Source of the DNA: an uncultured Bacilli bacterium
GTDB lineage: Bacteria; Bacillota_I; Bacilli_A; RF39; UBA660
Assembly: GCA_947632375.1 (NCBI GenBank)
Contig: CANRPF010000009.1
Coordinates: forward strand, 1-46,524
Direction: 5' to 3'
DNA: 46,524 bases
Made by a program: the position numbers and the translations under genes. Shown piece after piece: positions 1 to 8,430 of the stretch (positions within the stretch are counted from its first letter, which is position 1; every line of letters begins with the position of its first letter). The notes under the pieces are model-generated. The model was not told the origin of the DNA, did not search any database, and saw only the letters and a list, made by a program, of their open reading frames with translations.

Positions 1-27
1 ATTTATTAAAAGAAAAGAGGAGTAGAA
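1..27 (+). promoter_or_regulatory. Truncated 5' cassette of paralog A (end of palindromic leader plus RBS)
   Basis: These bases match the last part of the leader found complete upstream of paralogs D, E, F and G: the end of the second repeat unit (ATTTATTAA), then AAAGAAAAGAGGAG as RBS. The GAGGAG sits about 7 nt before the ATG at 28. The rest of the cassette lies outside the window. Confidence 0.8.
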
Positions 28-1614
28 ATGAATAGAAATCAAAGAATAGTAGTAAGTATAGTGGGGATAATAATTGTAACGCTCGCACTTATAGGGATAA
101 CGTATGCATATTTCATGACTAAGATAATAGGTAATTCAACTTCAACAAGTATATCAGGAACATTAGCCAATCTAGAGTTAACATATGGAGATGGAGAAGG
201 AATAGTAACTAAGGATAATATGATGCCTGGAGATAAAATAGAAAAAACGTTTACAGTAGAAAATACAGGTTCAGTTAAAGTAGAAAATTATGCAGTAGTA
301 TTTGAGAACTTGACTAACACGTTAACAAGAAAAGGCGATTTGGTATTTACTTTAACATGTAAAAGTAGTGATTCTAATACATGCGATGGAGTATCAAATG
401 TAGTATTTCCATCTACAAGTGGTCCAATAATTTTAAATTCAATAAAACCAACAGTAACACACTCATATACATTAACAGTGACATATAAAAATTTAGATAA
501 TATAAATCAATCAGACGATATGGGTAGAAAGTTTGAAGCAAAAGTAAATATTAAAGATGGAAAAGATATAACAATAACAGATTTCCCATATACATTAGCA
601 TATAATGTATTAAATAATTCAAAATCAGGTATAAATGGAACAACATATAGAGAAACACCATCATCAAGACCGGGCATTGATTCTTCAGATCTTAATAGAG
701 AAACAAAATTAAATAATTCTTCTAGTTATTTTATATCTAATGATAAATATTACATTTATGGAGATAATTACACATTTGATGAAATAAAAGGGGTATATAC
801 CTTGACTAATCCAAAAATTGTTTTAGGTTCTAATGCTGATGTGTTGGTAGGAAAATATGTTCAAAATATAGTTGGAGGCTCATATGGAAATCCCTTCAAT
901 TGGTCTACTAACCTCGGAACTATTTATAAAGTAACATCAATAAGAGATAGCAGATTTTATTATGAGTACTATGATATAGAATCAACAAATAAAAGCTCAG
1001 AAAATATACTATCAAAAATGAATGATGATTTAGGGATATCATATTATTATAGAGGCGGAGTAGAAGATAATTATATAGATTTTGCAAATATGTGTTAGAG
1101 AATAGTAAGAATAGAGGGTGATGGTAGTACAAAGATAGTATTAGAAGATTCAACTCAAAAATGTGAAAATTCTACATCAAAATCTAATGCAACAATAAGT
1201 GGAGATTTAGATAATTTCTTAAATACTAAATTATCATCTTATCAAATTTTGTTAAAAAATGATAAGTGGGAAAAAGAAAAATATTATTTGTTATTTAAAA
1301 ATTATTTTATAAATCAACCTTTGGATGATGCGTTTGGAGGTATAATTAGTTCAAATAATGCTTATATAGGTTTATTAAACGCAACAGAAGTTTCATATGC
1401 TGGCTTCACAACGACATATGAAACAAATGGTAACTATCTTTATACAGGTAATTCTTGGTTAATATTAGCTTCTTATCTTGGAGAAAATATGGGAGTGAGT
1501 TATTCTAGACTTAATACTTGTTTTGATTGTGCTCCTAGACCAGCAGTAACATTAAATAAGGATGTAGCGGTATCTGGTCAAGGAACAAAGTCAGATCCAT
1601 ACGTAGTACAGTAA
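28..1614 (+). pseudogene. Paralog A: TasA-like/lectin-like surface protein interrupted by an in-frame TAG
   Basis: The frame runs open from ATG 28 to TAA 1612-1614 except for one TAG at 1096-1098 (codon 357). In intact paralogs this codon is the Trp of the conserved C-W-R-I-V-R motif, so a single TGG to TAG change explains it. The N-terminus has a charged start, a hydrophobic stretch at about residues 8-28 and an A-Y-F signal end like SipW-processed TasA/CalY. A beta-rich domain to about residue 180 follows, with G-T-L-x-x-L, M-x-P-G-D and a Cys pair. Then comes a divergent middle, the Y-Y-Y-R-G motif, and after the stop a C-terminal module ending R-P-A-V and G-T-K-S-D-P-Y. The first ~350 codons could still give a truncated protein, since the signal and fibre-like domain are intact. 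TAG ends other genes here (7260-7262, 38922-38924), so recoding is unlikely. Confidence 0.85.
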
Positions 1615-1618
1615 TTAA

Positions 1619-1693
1619 GCATCAAATTATTTTGGTGTATGGATACTTATAAATTTTCTATTCATTTTAAGTATTCCTTAGGTTAACCTAAAA
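1619..1693 (+). repeat. Conserved 3' hairpin block, copy 1 (after paralog A)
   Basis: Shared with the 3' flanks of paralogs D and G. It has three inverted repeats: CATCAAA/TTTGGTG (1620-1626 and 1631-1637, one T-G wobble), a GGATACTTA arm with TAAGTATTCC (1641-1677), and the perfect palindrome TTAGGTTAACCTAA (1678-1691). In this copy the palindrome is followed by a run of Ts, so it may itself terminate transcription. Confidence 0.85.
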
Positions 1694-1706
1694 TTTTTTT
1701 TTATTT

Positions 1707-1733
1707 AAAAAGCCGTAATTTTTACGGCTTTTT
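1707..1733. terminator. Bidirectional terminator between paralog A and the gerE-like gene
   Basis: A 12-bp perfect stem (AAAAAGCCGTAA with TTACGGCTTTTT, loop TTT) has T-runs on both strands. The minus-strand gerE-like gene ends inside it, with its stop at 1722-1724. Confidence 0.85.
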
Positions 1734-1934
1734 AATGTTTATTTCGTTTAATTTTATTAATTCAATAATAGCATTTGATCTATTAATGACATCTAATTTT
1801 TGCATCACATTAGATATATGATTTCGTACAGTTTTTTCACTTATATTTAATATACTACTAATTTCTTTTGTACTTTTATTTTCTATTAATAGTTGAAATA
1901 TTTCTTTTTCTCTTTTTGTTATTATATTTTTCAT
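1722..1934 (-). CDS. GerE-like small LuxR-type DNA-binding regulator
   Basis: A 70-residue protein made almost entirely of a LuxR-family helix-turn-helix. It has T-x-R-E-x-E-I near the start, the scaffold S-T-K-E-I-S-S-I-L-N-I-S-E-K-T-V, then R-N-H-I-S-N-V-M-Q-K-L. There is no receiver or ligand domain. In Bacillus the stand-alone protein of this size is GerE (74 aa), the late mother-cell regulator of coat genes; that parallel is family knowledge. It lies 57 bp downstream of spoIIIAH on the same strand, probably in one transcript, which supports a sporulation role. Other short LuxR-type regulators of this length exist, so the gerE name is a proposal rather than proven. Confidence 0.75.
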   Translation of the reverse strand: MKNIITKREKEIFQLLIENKSTKEISSILNISEKTVRNHISNVMQKLDVINRSNAIIELIKLNEINIKKP

Positions 1935-1991
1935 ATTATCCTACTTTCTATAATATTACTCAATATATTTTATGAGAAAAATATTTTAATG

Positions 1992-2477
1992 CTATTGAAA
2001 TTTAACTGTAATATACATTTTATCTGTATATTGTTCTTGTACTTTTCTAATTATGTTATTAGCTAATTCTGTATCGTGGGTTTTATTAGAAATTGTTATA
2101 GAAATAGTATCTTTTTTTATTTTTACAAAACTTTGGAATTTGAAATTTTCTTTTATTAGTTTTTCTATTTGTTCTTCTTTAGCTTTATTAGCATTTAAAC
2201 TTTTTAAATCTTCGTAAGCATCGTTTCTTTCTTCTAGAGTAGAGTTTTCATTTAATAAAATAGAATGAAGTTCATTTAAAGTGGATTCTGTTTCTTCTAA
2301 TGCTTCTATTCTTAGTGCAGCAAGACTATCAGTTTCTTCTATATTAATAGTTTCTATATCGCTTTTATTTTCTTTAAGTGTTGCAAGTGTATTATTAGGC
2401 ATTGCAATATAGTAAACGGCAAGTACTAAAATAATACTAAATAGTGTTAAAAACCATAAACTTTGTTTATTTATCAT
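1992..2477 (-). CDS. spoIIIAH: Stage III sporulation protein AH (SpoIIIAH-like)
   Basis: A 161-residue protein with an N-terminal membrane segment at about residues 5-24 and a long polar extracytoplasmic region. The C-terminal two thirds follow the SpoIIIAH pattern: a helical E-A-L-E-E-T-x-S-T-L stretch, an acidic turn, then I-T-I-S-N-K-T-H-D and a closing basic/hydrophobic strand. This is the YscJ/FliF-like ring-building fold. In Bacillus, SpoIIIAH on the mother-cell side binds SpoIIQ on the forespore side to form the feeding channel. I chose ATG 2477 because GGAGG lies 5 nt upstream; a TTG four codons earlier overlaps that RBS. The other spoIIIA genes are not adjacent. It probably heads a two-gene unit with the gerE-like gene. 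Confidence 0.85.
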   Translation of the reverse strand: MINKQSLWFLTLFSIILVLAVYYIAMPNNTLATLKENKSDIETINIEETDSLAALRIEALEETESTLNELHSILLNENSTLEERNDAYEDLKSLNANKAKEEQIEKLIKENFKFQSFVKIKKDTISITISNKTHDTELANNIIRKVQEQYTDKMYITVKFQ

Positions 2478-2669
2478 ATTATCCTCCAATACTATTACAT
2501 TATATTAATAAAATATTTTTTTAGACTATAAAAATAAACTTATTGCATACATTATTACTCTTATTATTAATTTAAGCATATTATTCCTTTCTAGGTCCTT
2601 CAATATATTTATTAATTTTTTATTTGTATTTCCTTGTATTAAATAAAAAAATAAAATAATACTAATAAT

Positions 2670-3653
2670 ATGAGAAAAAATATTATTAATATTATTTTAA
2701 TTTTATTAGCGATATATTTAGGTATACATATAATAAAAATATCTAAAGTAACAGGATTATGTTGTATGATTATATCTATTTTAAGTCCTTTATTTTTTGG
2801 TTATATTATATCTTGGATACTAAGACCTATTATAGATAAGTTTAAGATAAATAGAGTAGTTATAACTTCTTTAGTATATATATTATTTATTGGAATAATA
2901 ATAGTTATATTATTTAATATTATTCCACTTATAATAAAAGAAATAAAACATATATATCCTATAATAAAAACATATATTTTAAACAATAAAGTATTATTAG
3001 ACTTATATAAAAATTTAAATATACAAAATATATTAAAAACTAATATTAAAAAAATAAATTCTTGTTTTACTAATATAGTTGATATATTAATTAATATTAT
3101 ATATAGTTTAATATTTGGTTTTTATTTCTTATCTCAAAAAAATAAAAATAATTATTTTAAATTTATACCAAGTAAATTGAAAAAAAATATTAGTAAAGAT
3201 TTAAGATTATATATTAGAAGTATATTATTAGATACATTATTTATGTTTATATTATTATCTATAATATTTATTATAATAGGGTTAGATAGTCCAATTTTAT
3301 TTGCTTTATTATGTGCATTAACAAATATTATTCCGTATATAGGACCATATATAGGAGGAATACCTGCAGTATTAATTGGATTTACTGAAAGTATTAAATT
3401 AGGTTTAATTACATGTTCTTTAATAGTAGCAGTTCAAATAATAGAAAATAGCTTTGTACAACCTTTAATTGTTAGCAAGAATGTAGATTTAAATCCAATA
3501 TATATATTAATAGGTATAATATTATTTAGTCACTTTTTTGGTATTATAGGTATGATTATATCAACACCTATAATATTAGTATTAAGAAATATATATACTT
3601 ATTATAAAAAAAATAATCCTAAATGGATTACTCTAATTCTTGATAAACTGTAG
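2670..3653 (+). CDS. AI-2E family transporter (PerM/YhhT-like permease)
   Basis: A 327-residue polytopic membrane protein with hydrophobic segments spread along the chain and no signal peptidase site. Family hallmarks sit in the C-terminal half: the N-I-I-P-Y-I-G-P-Y-I-G-G-I-P loop, then F-V-Q-P-L-I-V-S and a final G-x-x-G-M-I-I-S-T-P segment. Members export small molecules or act as Na+/H+ antiporters; the substrate cannot be told from sequence. The ATG at 2670 has only a weak RBS. The 3' end overlaps the convergent transglutaminase-like gene by 26 bp (3628-3653), with no room for a separate terminator. Confidence 0.85.
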   Translation: MRKNIINIILILLAIYLGIHIIKISKVTGLCCMIISILSPLFFGYIISWILRPIIDKFKINRVVITSLVYILFIGIIIVILFNIIPLIIKEIKHIYPIIKTYILNNKVLLDLYKNLNIQNILKTNIKKINSCFTNIVDILINIIYSLIFGFYFLSQKNKNNYFKFIPSKLKKNISKDLRLYIRSILLDTLFMFILLSIIFIIIGLDSPILFALLCALTNIIPYIGPYIGGIPAVLIGFTESIKLGLITCSLIVAVQIIENSFVQPLIVSKNVDLNPIYILIGIILFSHFFGIIGMIISTPIILVLRNIYTYYKKNNPKWITLILDKL

Positions 3654-4521
3654 CATCAAAAGTATGCTCCTTAGTATCAAATTCTAATAATTGTTTTTTA
3701 TCGATTAAGAAAAATTTATGTATTAAAGTATCTATATCAGAATCTTTAGTTATAGGATCATCCCAAGTAAGATCTAAATTTTTCCAACTACCATCTATAA
3801 GTACAGCATTCCAAATATGAGTTTCACTTGCTACTTTAAAACTTTTTAAACCAAATTTTTCTAAAAATAGTTCCATTAAATCAGCATAACCACTACATAC
3901 AGCAATTCCATCAAATAAAGGACCAATTGCAGTAAAAGAAGTATCACTTGTATGATTTTTATCATATTTTGTATTATTAATAATATAATCATGTATTATT
4001 TGAATTTTTTCTTTTAAATCTAAATTATCAGGTACTTTTTCTTTTATAATTTGATCTATTCCTGTATTTATTTTCTTTATATCTTCATCACTATATAATT
4101 TAGTAACATTTATTGTTATTTCTCCTGTAGTAGAAGTAATAATATTTATAGATTGAAAACTATTAAATGGATGAACGAAGTTATTTATATTTGATAAAAG
4201 TACTTTATCACTAGTTATATTTTTTAAATCATTAGTACAATCTGTATATTCATCTGGACAATAAAATGTAAATGTATCCCATCCATTATTTAAAGTAGAA
4301 TATATTATATTTAATAAACCTTGATAACTATAAGGTACATAATCTTTACTCATTTGTACAAATTTAAATTCATAATTTCTTTTATATTCGTTGCTACTTG
4401 GTATAGATACTTTTTTATCACTATCTAAAAAATTTGCAATAAGATCAGAAATATTATTTAAATTTAATACAATAACTCCTGTAATAATAACACAAACTAA
4501 AATTGATATTAATTTTTTCAT
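3628..4521 (-). CDS. Membrane-anchored transglutaminase-like protein
   Basis: 297 residues. An N-terminal hydrophobic segment (about residues 5-22) would anchor or export it. The catalytic core is in the C-terminal third: Cys209 in G-I-A-V-C-S-G-Y-A, His235 in S-E-T-H-I-W-N-A-V, and Asp250 in W-K-N-L-D-L-T-W-D-D-P. This is the Cys-His-Asp order of the transglutaminase-like (TGc) superfamily, which includes cysteine proteases and peptide cross-linkers. The region from about 45 to 150 is not recognised. It is transcribed in the same direction as rpsT but 48 bp downstream of it, and overlaps the convergent permease at its 3' end. Substrate unknown; a cell-surface or cell-wall target is inferred from the anchor. 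Confidence 0.8.
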   Translation of the reverse strand: MKKLISILVCVIITGVIVLNLNNISDLIANFLDSDKKVSIPSSNEYKRNYEFKFVQMSKDYVPYSYQGLLNIIYSTLNNGWDTFTFYCPDEYTDCTNDLKNITSDKVLLSNINNFVHPFNSFQSINIITSTTGEITINVTKLYSDEDIKKINTGIDQIIKEKVPDNLDLKEKIQIIHDYIINNTKYDKNHTSDTSFTAIGPLFDGIAVCSGYADLMELFLEKFGLKSFKVASETHIWNAVLIDGSWKNLDLTWDDPITKDSDIDTLIHKFFLIDKKQLLEFDTKEHTFDATVYQELE

Positions 4522-4569
4522 AAATTCACCTAAATAAATAATATCAAAAACTAATATAAAAAGAAATGA

Positions 4570-4836
4570 TTAATTAGCCATTTCTTTTACTTTTTTATTT
4601 AATCTTGCTTTTTGTCTATTGCAAGTATTTTTATTTATTAATCCTTTTGAACAAGCTTTATCTATGTTGCAAATAAAAGTTTTTAACTCTGTTTGGGCAA
4701 CTTCTTTATCATTTTGAATAATAGCTTTTTCAACTTTTTTCATAGAATTTTTAACTTTTGTCAAAAAACTGTTATTAGCCTCTGTAGTTTTTATGTCCTG
4801 TTTTACTGATTTTTTTGAACTTTTAATATTAGGCAT
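4570..4836 (-). CDS. rpsT: 30S ribosomal protein S20
   Basis: An 88-residue lysine-rich helical protein of normal S20 length. It begins M-P-N-I-K-S-S-K-K-S-V and ends with the K-G-L-I-x-K-N-T-x-x-R-x-K-A-R-L pattern that contacts 16S rRNA. S20 is a primary assembly protein of the 30S subunit. It is single, with its own promoter upstream and a GGAAGGAGC RBS region. Two Cys residues in the second half are unusual for S20 but do not affect recognition. Confidence 0.93.
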   Translation of the reverse strand: MPNIKSSKKSVKQDIKTTEANNSFLTKVKNSMKKVEKAIIQNDKEVAQTELKTFICNIDKACSKGLINKNTCNRQKARLNKKVKEMAN

Positions 4837-4866
4837 AATTTTGCTCCTTCCTTAAATACATATTAG

Positions 4867-4895
4867 ATTTTATCAAAAAAGATTATAAAATGCAA
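4867..4895 (-). promoter_or_regulatory. Predicted sigma-A promoter of rpsT
   Basis: On the minus strand, TTGCAT (4890-4895) and TAAAAT (4867-4872) are separated by exactly 17 bp, about 30 bp upstream of the rpsT start. Confidence 0.6.
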
Positions 4896-4932
4896 ATAAA
4901 ATATGTATTTTTTTAATCATTTAAGATTTATA

Positions 4933-4961
4933 TTGAAAAAATAAGTGATTTATTATATTAT
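4933..4961 (+). promoter_or_regulatory. Predicted sigma-A promoter of paralog B
   Basis: TTGAAA (4933-4938) and TATTAT (4956-4961) with a 17-bp spacer, ending 27 bp before the ATG at 4989. GAGGGA at 4975-4980 is the RBS. Paralog B therefore has an ordinary promoter and lacks the palindromic cassette. Confidence 0.55.
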
Positions 4962-4988
4962 AAATATATAAATAGAGGGAATGATTAT

Positions 4989-6401
4989 ATGAAAAATTCT
5001 ATCTTTAAAAGTTATACAAAAAAAATTATAAAAAGTGAAGCATTCGTATCAGTTATGATAGTTTTTGTTCTTGCTTTAGGAATTATTGGTACTAGTTTTG
5101 CTTTATATATGGATGTAGATACTGATACTGATTATCAATTAGTTAAAGTAGGAGATTTAGCGATAAGTTTTTTAAATGGAGATAATACAATTAATTTAAA
5201 AAATATGACTCCAACAGAAGATGATATTGCAACTAAAAGTGCTGATAATGTTTATTCTTTTTATATTTATAATACAGGAACTTATATAGCAGATTATGAT
5301 ATAAAATTAGTAAATGATGAAGGAAATGAAGTAGATTTAAATTATATTAATTATCAATTTTGTATAAATAATGCTAAAAATTGTGAAGATATAAGAACTT
5401 TATCTGATGTAAGTGATTCTATAATTTATAAAGATTCTTTATCAGCTAAAAATGAAGATAATAAAGAAAATCCTAGTTCATATTATTTCTTAAGAATTTG
5501 GATAAATAATAAATATCCAATTTCAAATGAATCTAAAAATATTAGATTAAAAGTTGTAGTAGAAGCTAAGAATGCAAATGGAAATTTAATAAATAATAAT
5601 ACATTAGCAGGAGCATTAATAAATAGTAATACAATTTCTAGTGAATTAAAAAGTTATGATACACCAAGTAATGGTTTATATAGACTTAGTGAAAATAATA
5701 AAGTAGGATATTATTTTAGAGGTAATATTGAAAATAATTATATAAATTTTAGTAATATGTGTTTTAGAGCAGTAAATATTAGTGGGGATGGAGAAGTATT
5801 ATTAGCTTTAGAAGATAAAAATAATACATGTGAAAACTCTTCAGGTGATTATATAATTGCAAATGATGTATATGGTTATAAAGAAGAAAAAAATGTTATT
5901 AAAGGAGATATTTCATATACATTAAATGTTTTAAAAGAATTTGAAAATAAACTTACTAATAAAGACATATTAAAAAATGGTGAATGGTGTTATCAAGATA
6001 ATGGTTATATTGATGAAGTTGGTAATACTTTAGTAGATGATGTATATTCAAATGATAATGTTTATTATGAAAGTTTTATTAATTTAAAAAATAAAAAGTT
6101 AGTATTTAATAATTGTGAAAATAAATTAGATGGATATGTTAGTTTATTAACATTAAAAGATGCTATGTTGGCAGGAATTACTGAATCATCTTCTACATCT
6201 TATTTAAATGGAAATTATGTTTTATTAAATAAATCTCAATATAGTGAAAATATTGATAAAGTATTTGTAGTAAATGAAAATGTTATTTCATATAGAAATG
6301 TTAATGAATTAGTTAATTATAGACCTGTTATTAAAGTTGTTAAAGGAGCTTTAATACAAAAAGGTGATGGTACTAAGACTAGTCCATATGAATTAAAATG
6401 A
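4989..6401 (+). CDS. Paralog B: divergent TasA-like/lectin-like surface protein
   Basis: 470 residues. The N-terminus is basic, then a hydrophobic segment (about 18-38) ends in G-T-S-F-A-L-Y, a SipW-type signal like TasA/CalY. A beta-rich domain follows, with V-G-D-L-A-I-S-F and a Cys pair (C-I-N-N-A-K-N-C). From about residue 235 it carries the family C-terminal module: G-Y-Y-F-R-G-N, N-Y-I-N-F-S-N-M-C-F-R-A-V, G-D-G-E-V, then Y-R-P-V-I-K-V and G-D-G-T-K-T-S-P-Y at the end. It is much more diverged than A, D, E, F and G, has F in place of the conserved Trp after the Cys, and lacks both flanking repeats. It is probably an older, fixed member. The C-terminal module resembles the DUF6273-type domain of Bacillota surface proteins; that name is unverified. 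Confidence 0.75.
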   Translation: MKNSIFKSYTKKIIKSEAFVSVMIVFVLALGIIGTSFALYMDVDTDTDYQLVKVGDLAISFLNGDNTINLKNMTPTEDDIATKSADNVYSFYIYNTGTYIADYDIKLVNDEGNEVDLNYINYQFCINNAKNCEDIRTLSDVSDSIIYKDSLSAKNEDNKENPSSYYFLRIWINNKYPISNESKNIRLKVVVEAKNANGNLINNNTLAGALINSNTISSELKSYDTPSNGLYRLSENNKVGYYFRGNIENNYINFSNMCFRAVNISGDGEVLLALEDKNNTCENSSGDYIIANDVYGYKEEKNVIKGDISYTLNVLKEFENKLTNKDILKNGEWCYQDNGYIDEVGNTLVDDVYSNDNVYYESFINLKNKKLVFNNCENKLDGYVSLLTLKDAMLAGITESSSTSYLNGNYVLLNKSQYSENIDKVFVVNENVISYRNVNELVNYRPVIKVVKGALIQKGDGTKTSPYELK

Positions 6402-6425
6402 TACTCTTAATGAGTATTTTTTTTT
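6401..6425 (+). terminator. Terminator of paralog B
   Basis: ATACTC (6401-6406) pairs with GAGTAT (6412-6417), followed by eight Ts. It begins at the last base of the TGA stop. Confidence 0.75.
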
Positions 6426-6461
6426 AAAGTTTTCATATAATTTTATGAAAGGTATGATTAT

Positions 6462-7262
6462 ATGAGAGAAAATTATAATTTAGAAAAAGAATTGCTATTT
6501 AAAAATAATATAAAAGATATTACAAGTATATCTTTAGATAGTAATTTTTTAGTAAGTGATAATAAGTTAAAAGGAAATTTTTTAATTAATGGTGAATATA
6601 AAATACATGAAGTTTCTATTAATAGAGAAAACTTTAACTTTAAAATTCCATTTGAACATGATATAAAAGATGATATTGATGTAAATACTTTAAAAGTTGA
6701 TATAGATAATTTTATATATGATTATTCTAAAGATGAATTAATGGTTAATATTGATTATTCAATATCTGGATCTAGAAAAGATGTTTTAGAATTTGATAAT
6801 GAGGAAAGTTTAGATGATTTTTTAAGAGATAAAGAAGTAGAAGTTGTAGATATTTTAGATAATAACAAAACAGAAGAAGTTAAAGAAGAAAATAAAGAAG
6901 AAGTTAAAGAAGATAAAGAAGAAAATATCGATAAACAAGAAAATAAAGAGAAAGATGATAGAGGAGTAATAGATATAGTAAATGATAATGAAACAACTGA
7001 AATTATAAAAGAAAATGAAATTATAAAAGAAAATGAAGTAATAGAAGAGAATAAAGAAATAATTGATACAGAAGAAGTTTTAAATAATGTTGGTAAAATT
7101 GAAGATAAATTTGTTGTTTATAAAGTACATAAAGTTTGTGAAACTGATACATTAGATAGTATTGCATTAAAATATCATACAACTATAGATGATTTAAAAG
7201 AATTTAATAATTTAAATGAAATAAAAGTAAATGATAAAATAATAATACCTAAATATGAATAG
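6462..7262 (+). CDS. spoVID: SpoVID-like spore coat morphogenetic protein with C-terminal LysM
   Basis: 266 residues. The N-terminal ~110 residues follow SpoVID: I-S-L-D, then K-L-K-G-N-F-L-I-N-G-E-Y-K-I and F-K-I-P-F, a beta domain related to DUF3794. Residues about 115-215 are a low-complexity E/K/N/D-rich linker with E-V-K-E-E-N-K-E-type repeats. The last ~45 residues are a LysM: Y-K-V-H-K-V-C-E-T-D-T-L-D-S-I-A-L-K-Y to I-I-I-P-K. In Bacillus SpoVID drives coat encasement of the forespore, and its LysM domain also interacts with lipid II; that is family knowledge. The next gene resembles YsxE, the same order as the Bacillus spoVID-ysxE pair, which strongly supports the call. RBS GAAAGG is about 10 nt before the ATG. 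Confidence 0.8.
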   Translation: MRENYNLEKELLFKNNIKDITSISLDSNFLVSDNKLKGNFLINGEYKIHEVSINRENFNFKIPFEHDIKDDIDVNTLKVDIDNFIYDYSKDELMVNIDYSISGSRKDVLEFDNEESLDDFLRDKEVEVVDILDNNKTEEVKEENKEEVKEDKEENIDKQENKEKDDRGVIDIVNDNETTEIIKENEIIKENEVIEENKEIIDTEEVLNNVGKIEDKFVVYKVHKVCETDTLDSIALKYHTTIDDLKEFNNLNEIKVNDKIIIPKYE

Positions 7263-8136
7263 TATAGAATTACTTAGCAAAATATATAAACCTTATAAAG
7301 TAACTATAAAAAATAGTTGTAGAATATTAAATTGTACTAGTGGTAATTATGTTATAAAAGAGAAAAAAGAAAAAAATATAAAAGATTTATATCAATATTT
7401 ATCTAGTAGAAGTTTTTTATATTTTCCTAAATTAATAAGTGATAATAGAGAAAATATTAATGTTTTTGAATATGTTGAAGATTTAAGTTTAGATGATGAA
7501 CAAAAATTATATGATTTAATTAATGTTGTTAGTTTATTACATAGTAAAACTAGCTATTATAAAGAAATAACTAATGATAAATTAAAAACAATATATGAAA
7601 ATTTAATGGGTAGAGTATCTTTTATGGAAGAATATTTTAATAATTTAATTTTTGAAATGGAAGATAATGTTTTTGTAAGTCCTAGTCATAATTTGTTATT
7701 AGTTAATTCTACTAAGATATTTGAATCAATTGTATTTTTAAAAAAAGAAATAGATGAATGGTATAAATTAAGTGTAGATAAAAATAAAATGAGAGTAAGT
7801 TTAGTTCATAATAATTTATCTTTAGAACATTATATAAAAAATAAAGATGATTATTTAATTAGTTGGGATAATTATGTAATAGATACTCCTATATTAGATA
7901 TAGTTAAATTATATAAAAGAACATATTTAAAAATGGATTTTAGTGAGCCACTAAAATTATATATGGAAAAATTTCCTTTAAATGAAGAAGAAAAAAAACT
8001 GTTATTCATTATGTTAGTTCTTCCTGAAGAAATTAATTTTAGTGAAAGTGAACTAAAAAATGTATATACAGTTAGAAAATATTTAGATTATGTTTTTAAA
8101 ACAGAAAATTTAATAAGGCCATATTATTCTGTATAA
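7255..8136 (+). CDS. ysxE: YsxE/CotS-like spore coat kinase-fold protein
   Basis: 293 residues with an aminoglycoside-phosphotransferase/CotS-type fold. The start has the strand pattern around N-Y-V-I-K-E-K, the ATP-lysine region. A helical middle with L-L-H-S-K-T follows, then S-L-V-H-N-N-L-S-L-E-H-Y, the catalytic-loop position. Next come L-I-S-W-D-N-Y and P-I-L-D-I-V-K-L. The catalytic loop reads H-N-N where active kinases have H-G-D, so phosphotransfer activity is doubtful. It overlaps the SpoVID-like gene by 8 bp (ATG inside the upstream end), implying translational coupling. In Bacillus, YsxE is a coat protein made from the spoVID operon. I infer a structural coat role. Confidence 0.75.
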   Translation: MNSIELLSKIYKPYKVTIKNSCRILNCTSGNYVIKEKKEKNIKDLYQYLSSRSFLYFPKLISDNRENINVFEYVEDLSLDDEQKLYDLINVVSLLHSKTSYYKEITNDKLKTIYENLMGRVSFMEEYFNNLIFEMEDNVFVSPSHNLLLVNSTKIFESIVFLKKEIDEWYKLSVDKNKMRVSLVHNNLSLEHYIKNKDDYLISWDNYVIDTPILDIVKLYKRTYLKMDFSEPLKLYMEKFPLNEEEKKLLFIMLVLPEEINFSESELKNVYTVRKYLDYVFKTENLIRPYYSV

Positions 8137-8292
8137 TATAAAAAATAATAATACTACTTCTATTAATAATATAAATATATTAAATCTAAATGGTAAGATT
8201 AAAGTAATTATTGTTTGATAAAATATTAAACAAGCTAATATTAAAACAGATATTATAGAAAAAAAGCCTTTAAAAAAACCTCTATGATTCAT
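8110..8292 (-). CDS. Small membrane protein, unrecognised
   Basis: A 60-residue ORF antisense to and overlapping the last 27 bp of the YsxE-like gene. It has a convincing RBS (AGGTGA about 4 nt before the ATG). It would have two hydrophobic segments, about residues 10-30 and 36-55, separated by a short basic loop. Without it, 8137-8292 would be empty. I do not recognise a family. Convergent small membrane protein genes are common in such compact genomes, but this could be a chance ORF in AT-rich DNA. Confidence 0.45.
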   Translation of the reverse strand: MNHRGFFKGFFSIISVLILACLIFYQTIITLILPFRFNIFILLIEVVLLFFILYRIIWPY

Positions 8293-8341
8293 ATTATCAC
8301 CTATATTATATTATGAAAAAATAAAGCATTTTGTTTAAAAG

Positions 8342-8367
8342 AAACTTATAAATTAATTTATAAGTTT
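8342..8367. repeat. 26-bp perfect palindrome, possible terminator
   Basis: AAACTTATAAATT followed directly by its reverse complement, then TTATTTG. It lies between the YsxE-like gene end and the promoter of paralog C, so it may end upstream plus-strand transcription. Confidence 0.5.
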
Positions 8368-8374
8368 TTATTTG

Positions 8375-8403
8375 TTGAATTAATATAAAAATTATGGTAT
8401 ATT
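8375..8403 (+). promoter_or_regulatory. Predicted sigma-A promoter of paralog C
   Basis: TTGAAT (8375-8380) and TATATT (8398-8403), spacer 17 bp, 27 bp upstream of the ATG at 8431. GGAG at 8420-8423 is the RBS. Confidence 0.55.
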
Positions 8404-8430
8404 TTTTATATACTAGAATGGAGTTAGTGT

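Noticed and set aside
1096-1098. TAG recoding (suppression) in paralog A
   Set aside because: TAG clearly ends other genes here, for example at 7260-7262 and 38922-38924, and the paralogs have TGG at the site.
1678-1691. Integron attC site at TTAGGTTAACCTAA
   Set aside because: It does not match the GTTRRRY/RYYYAAC core sites, and no integrase is present.
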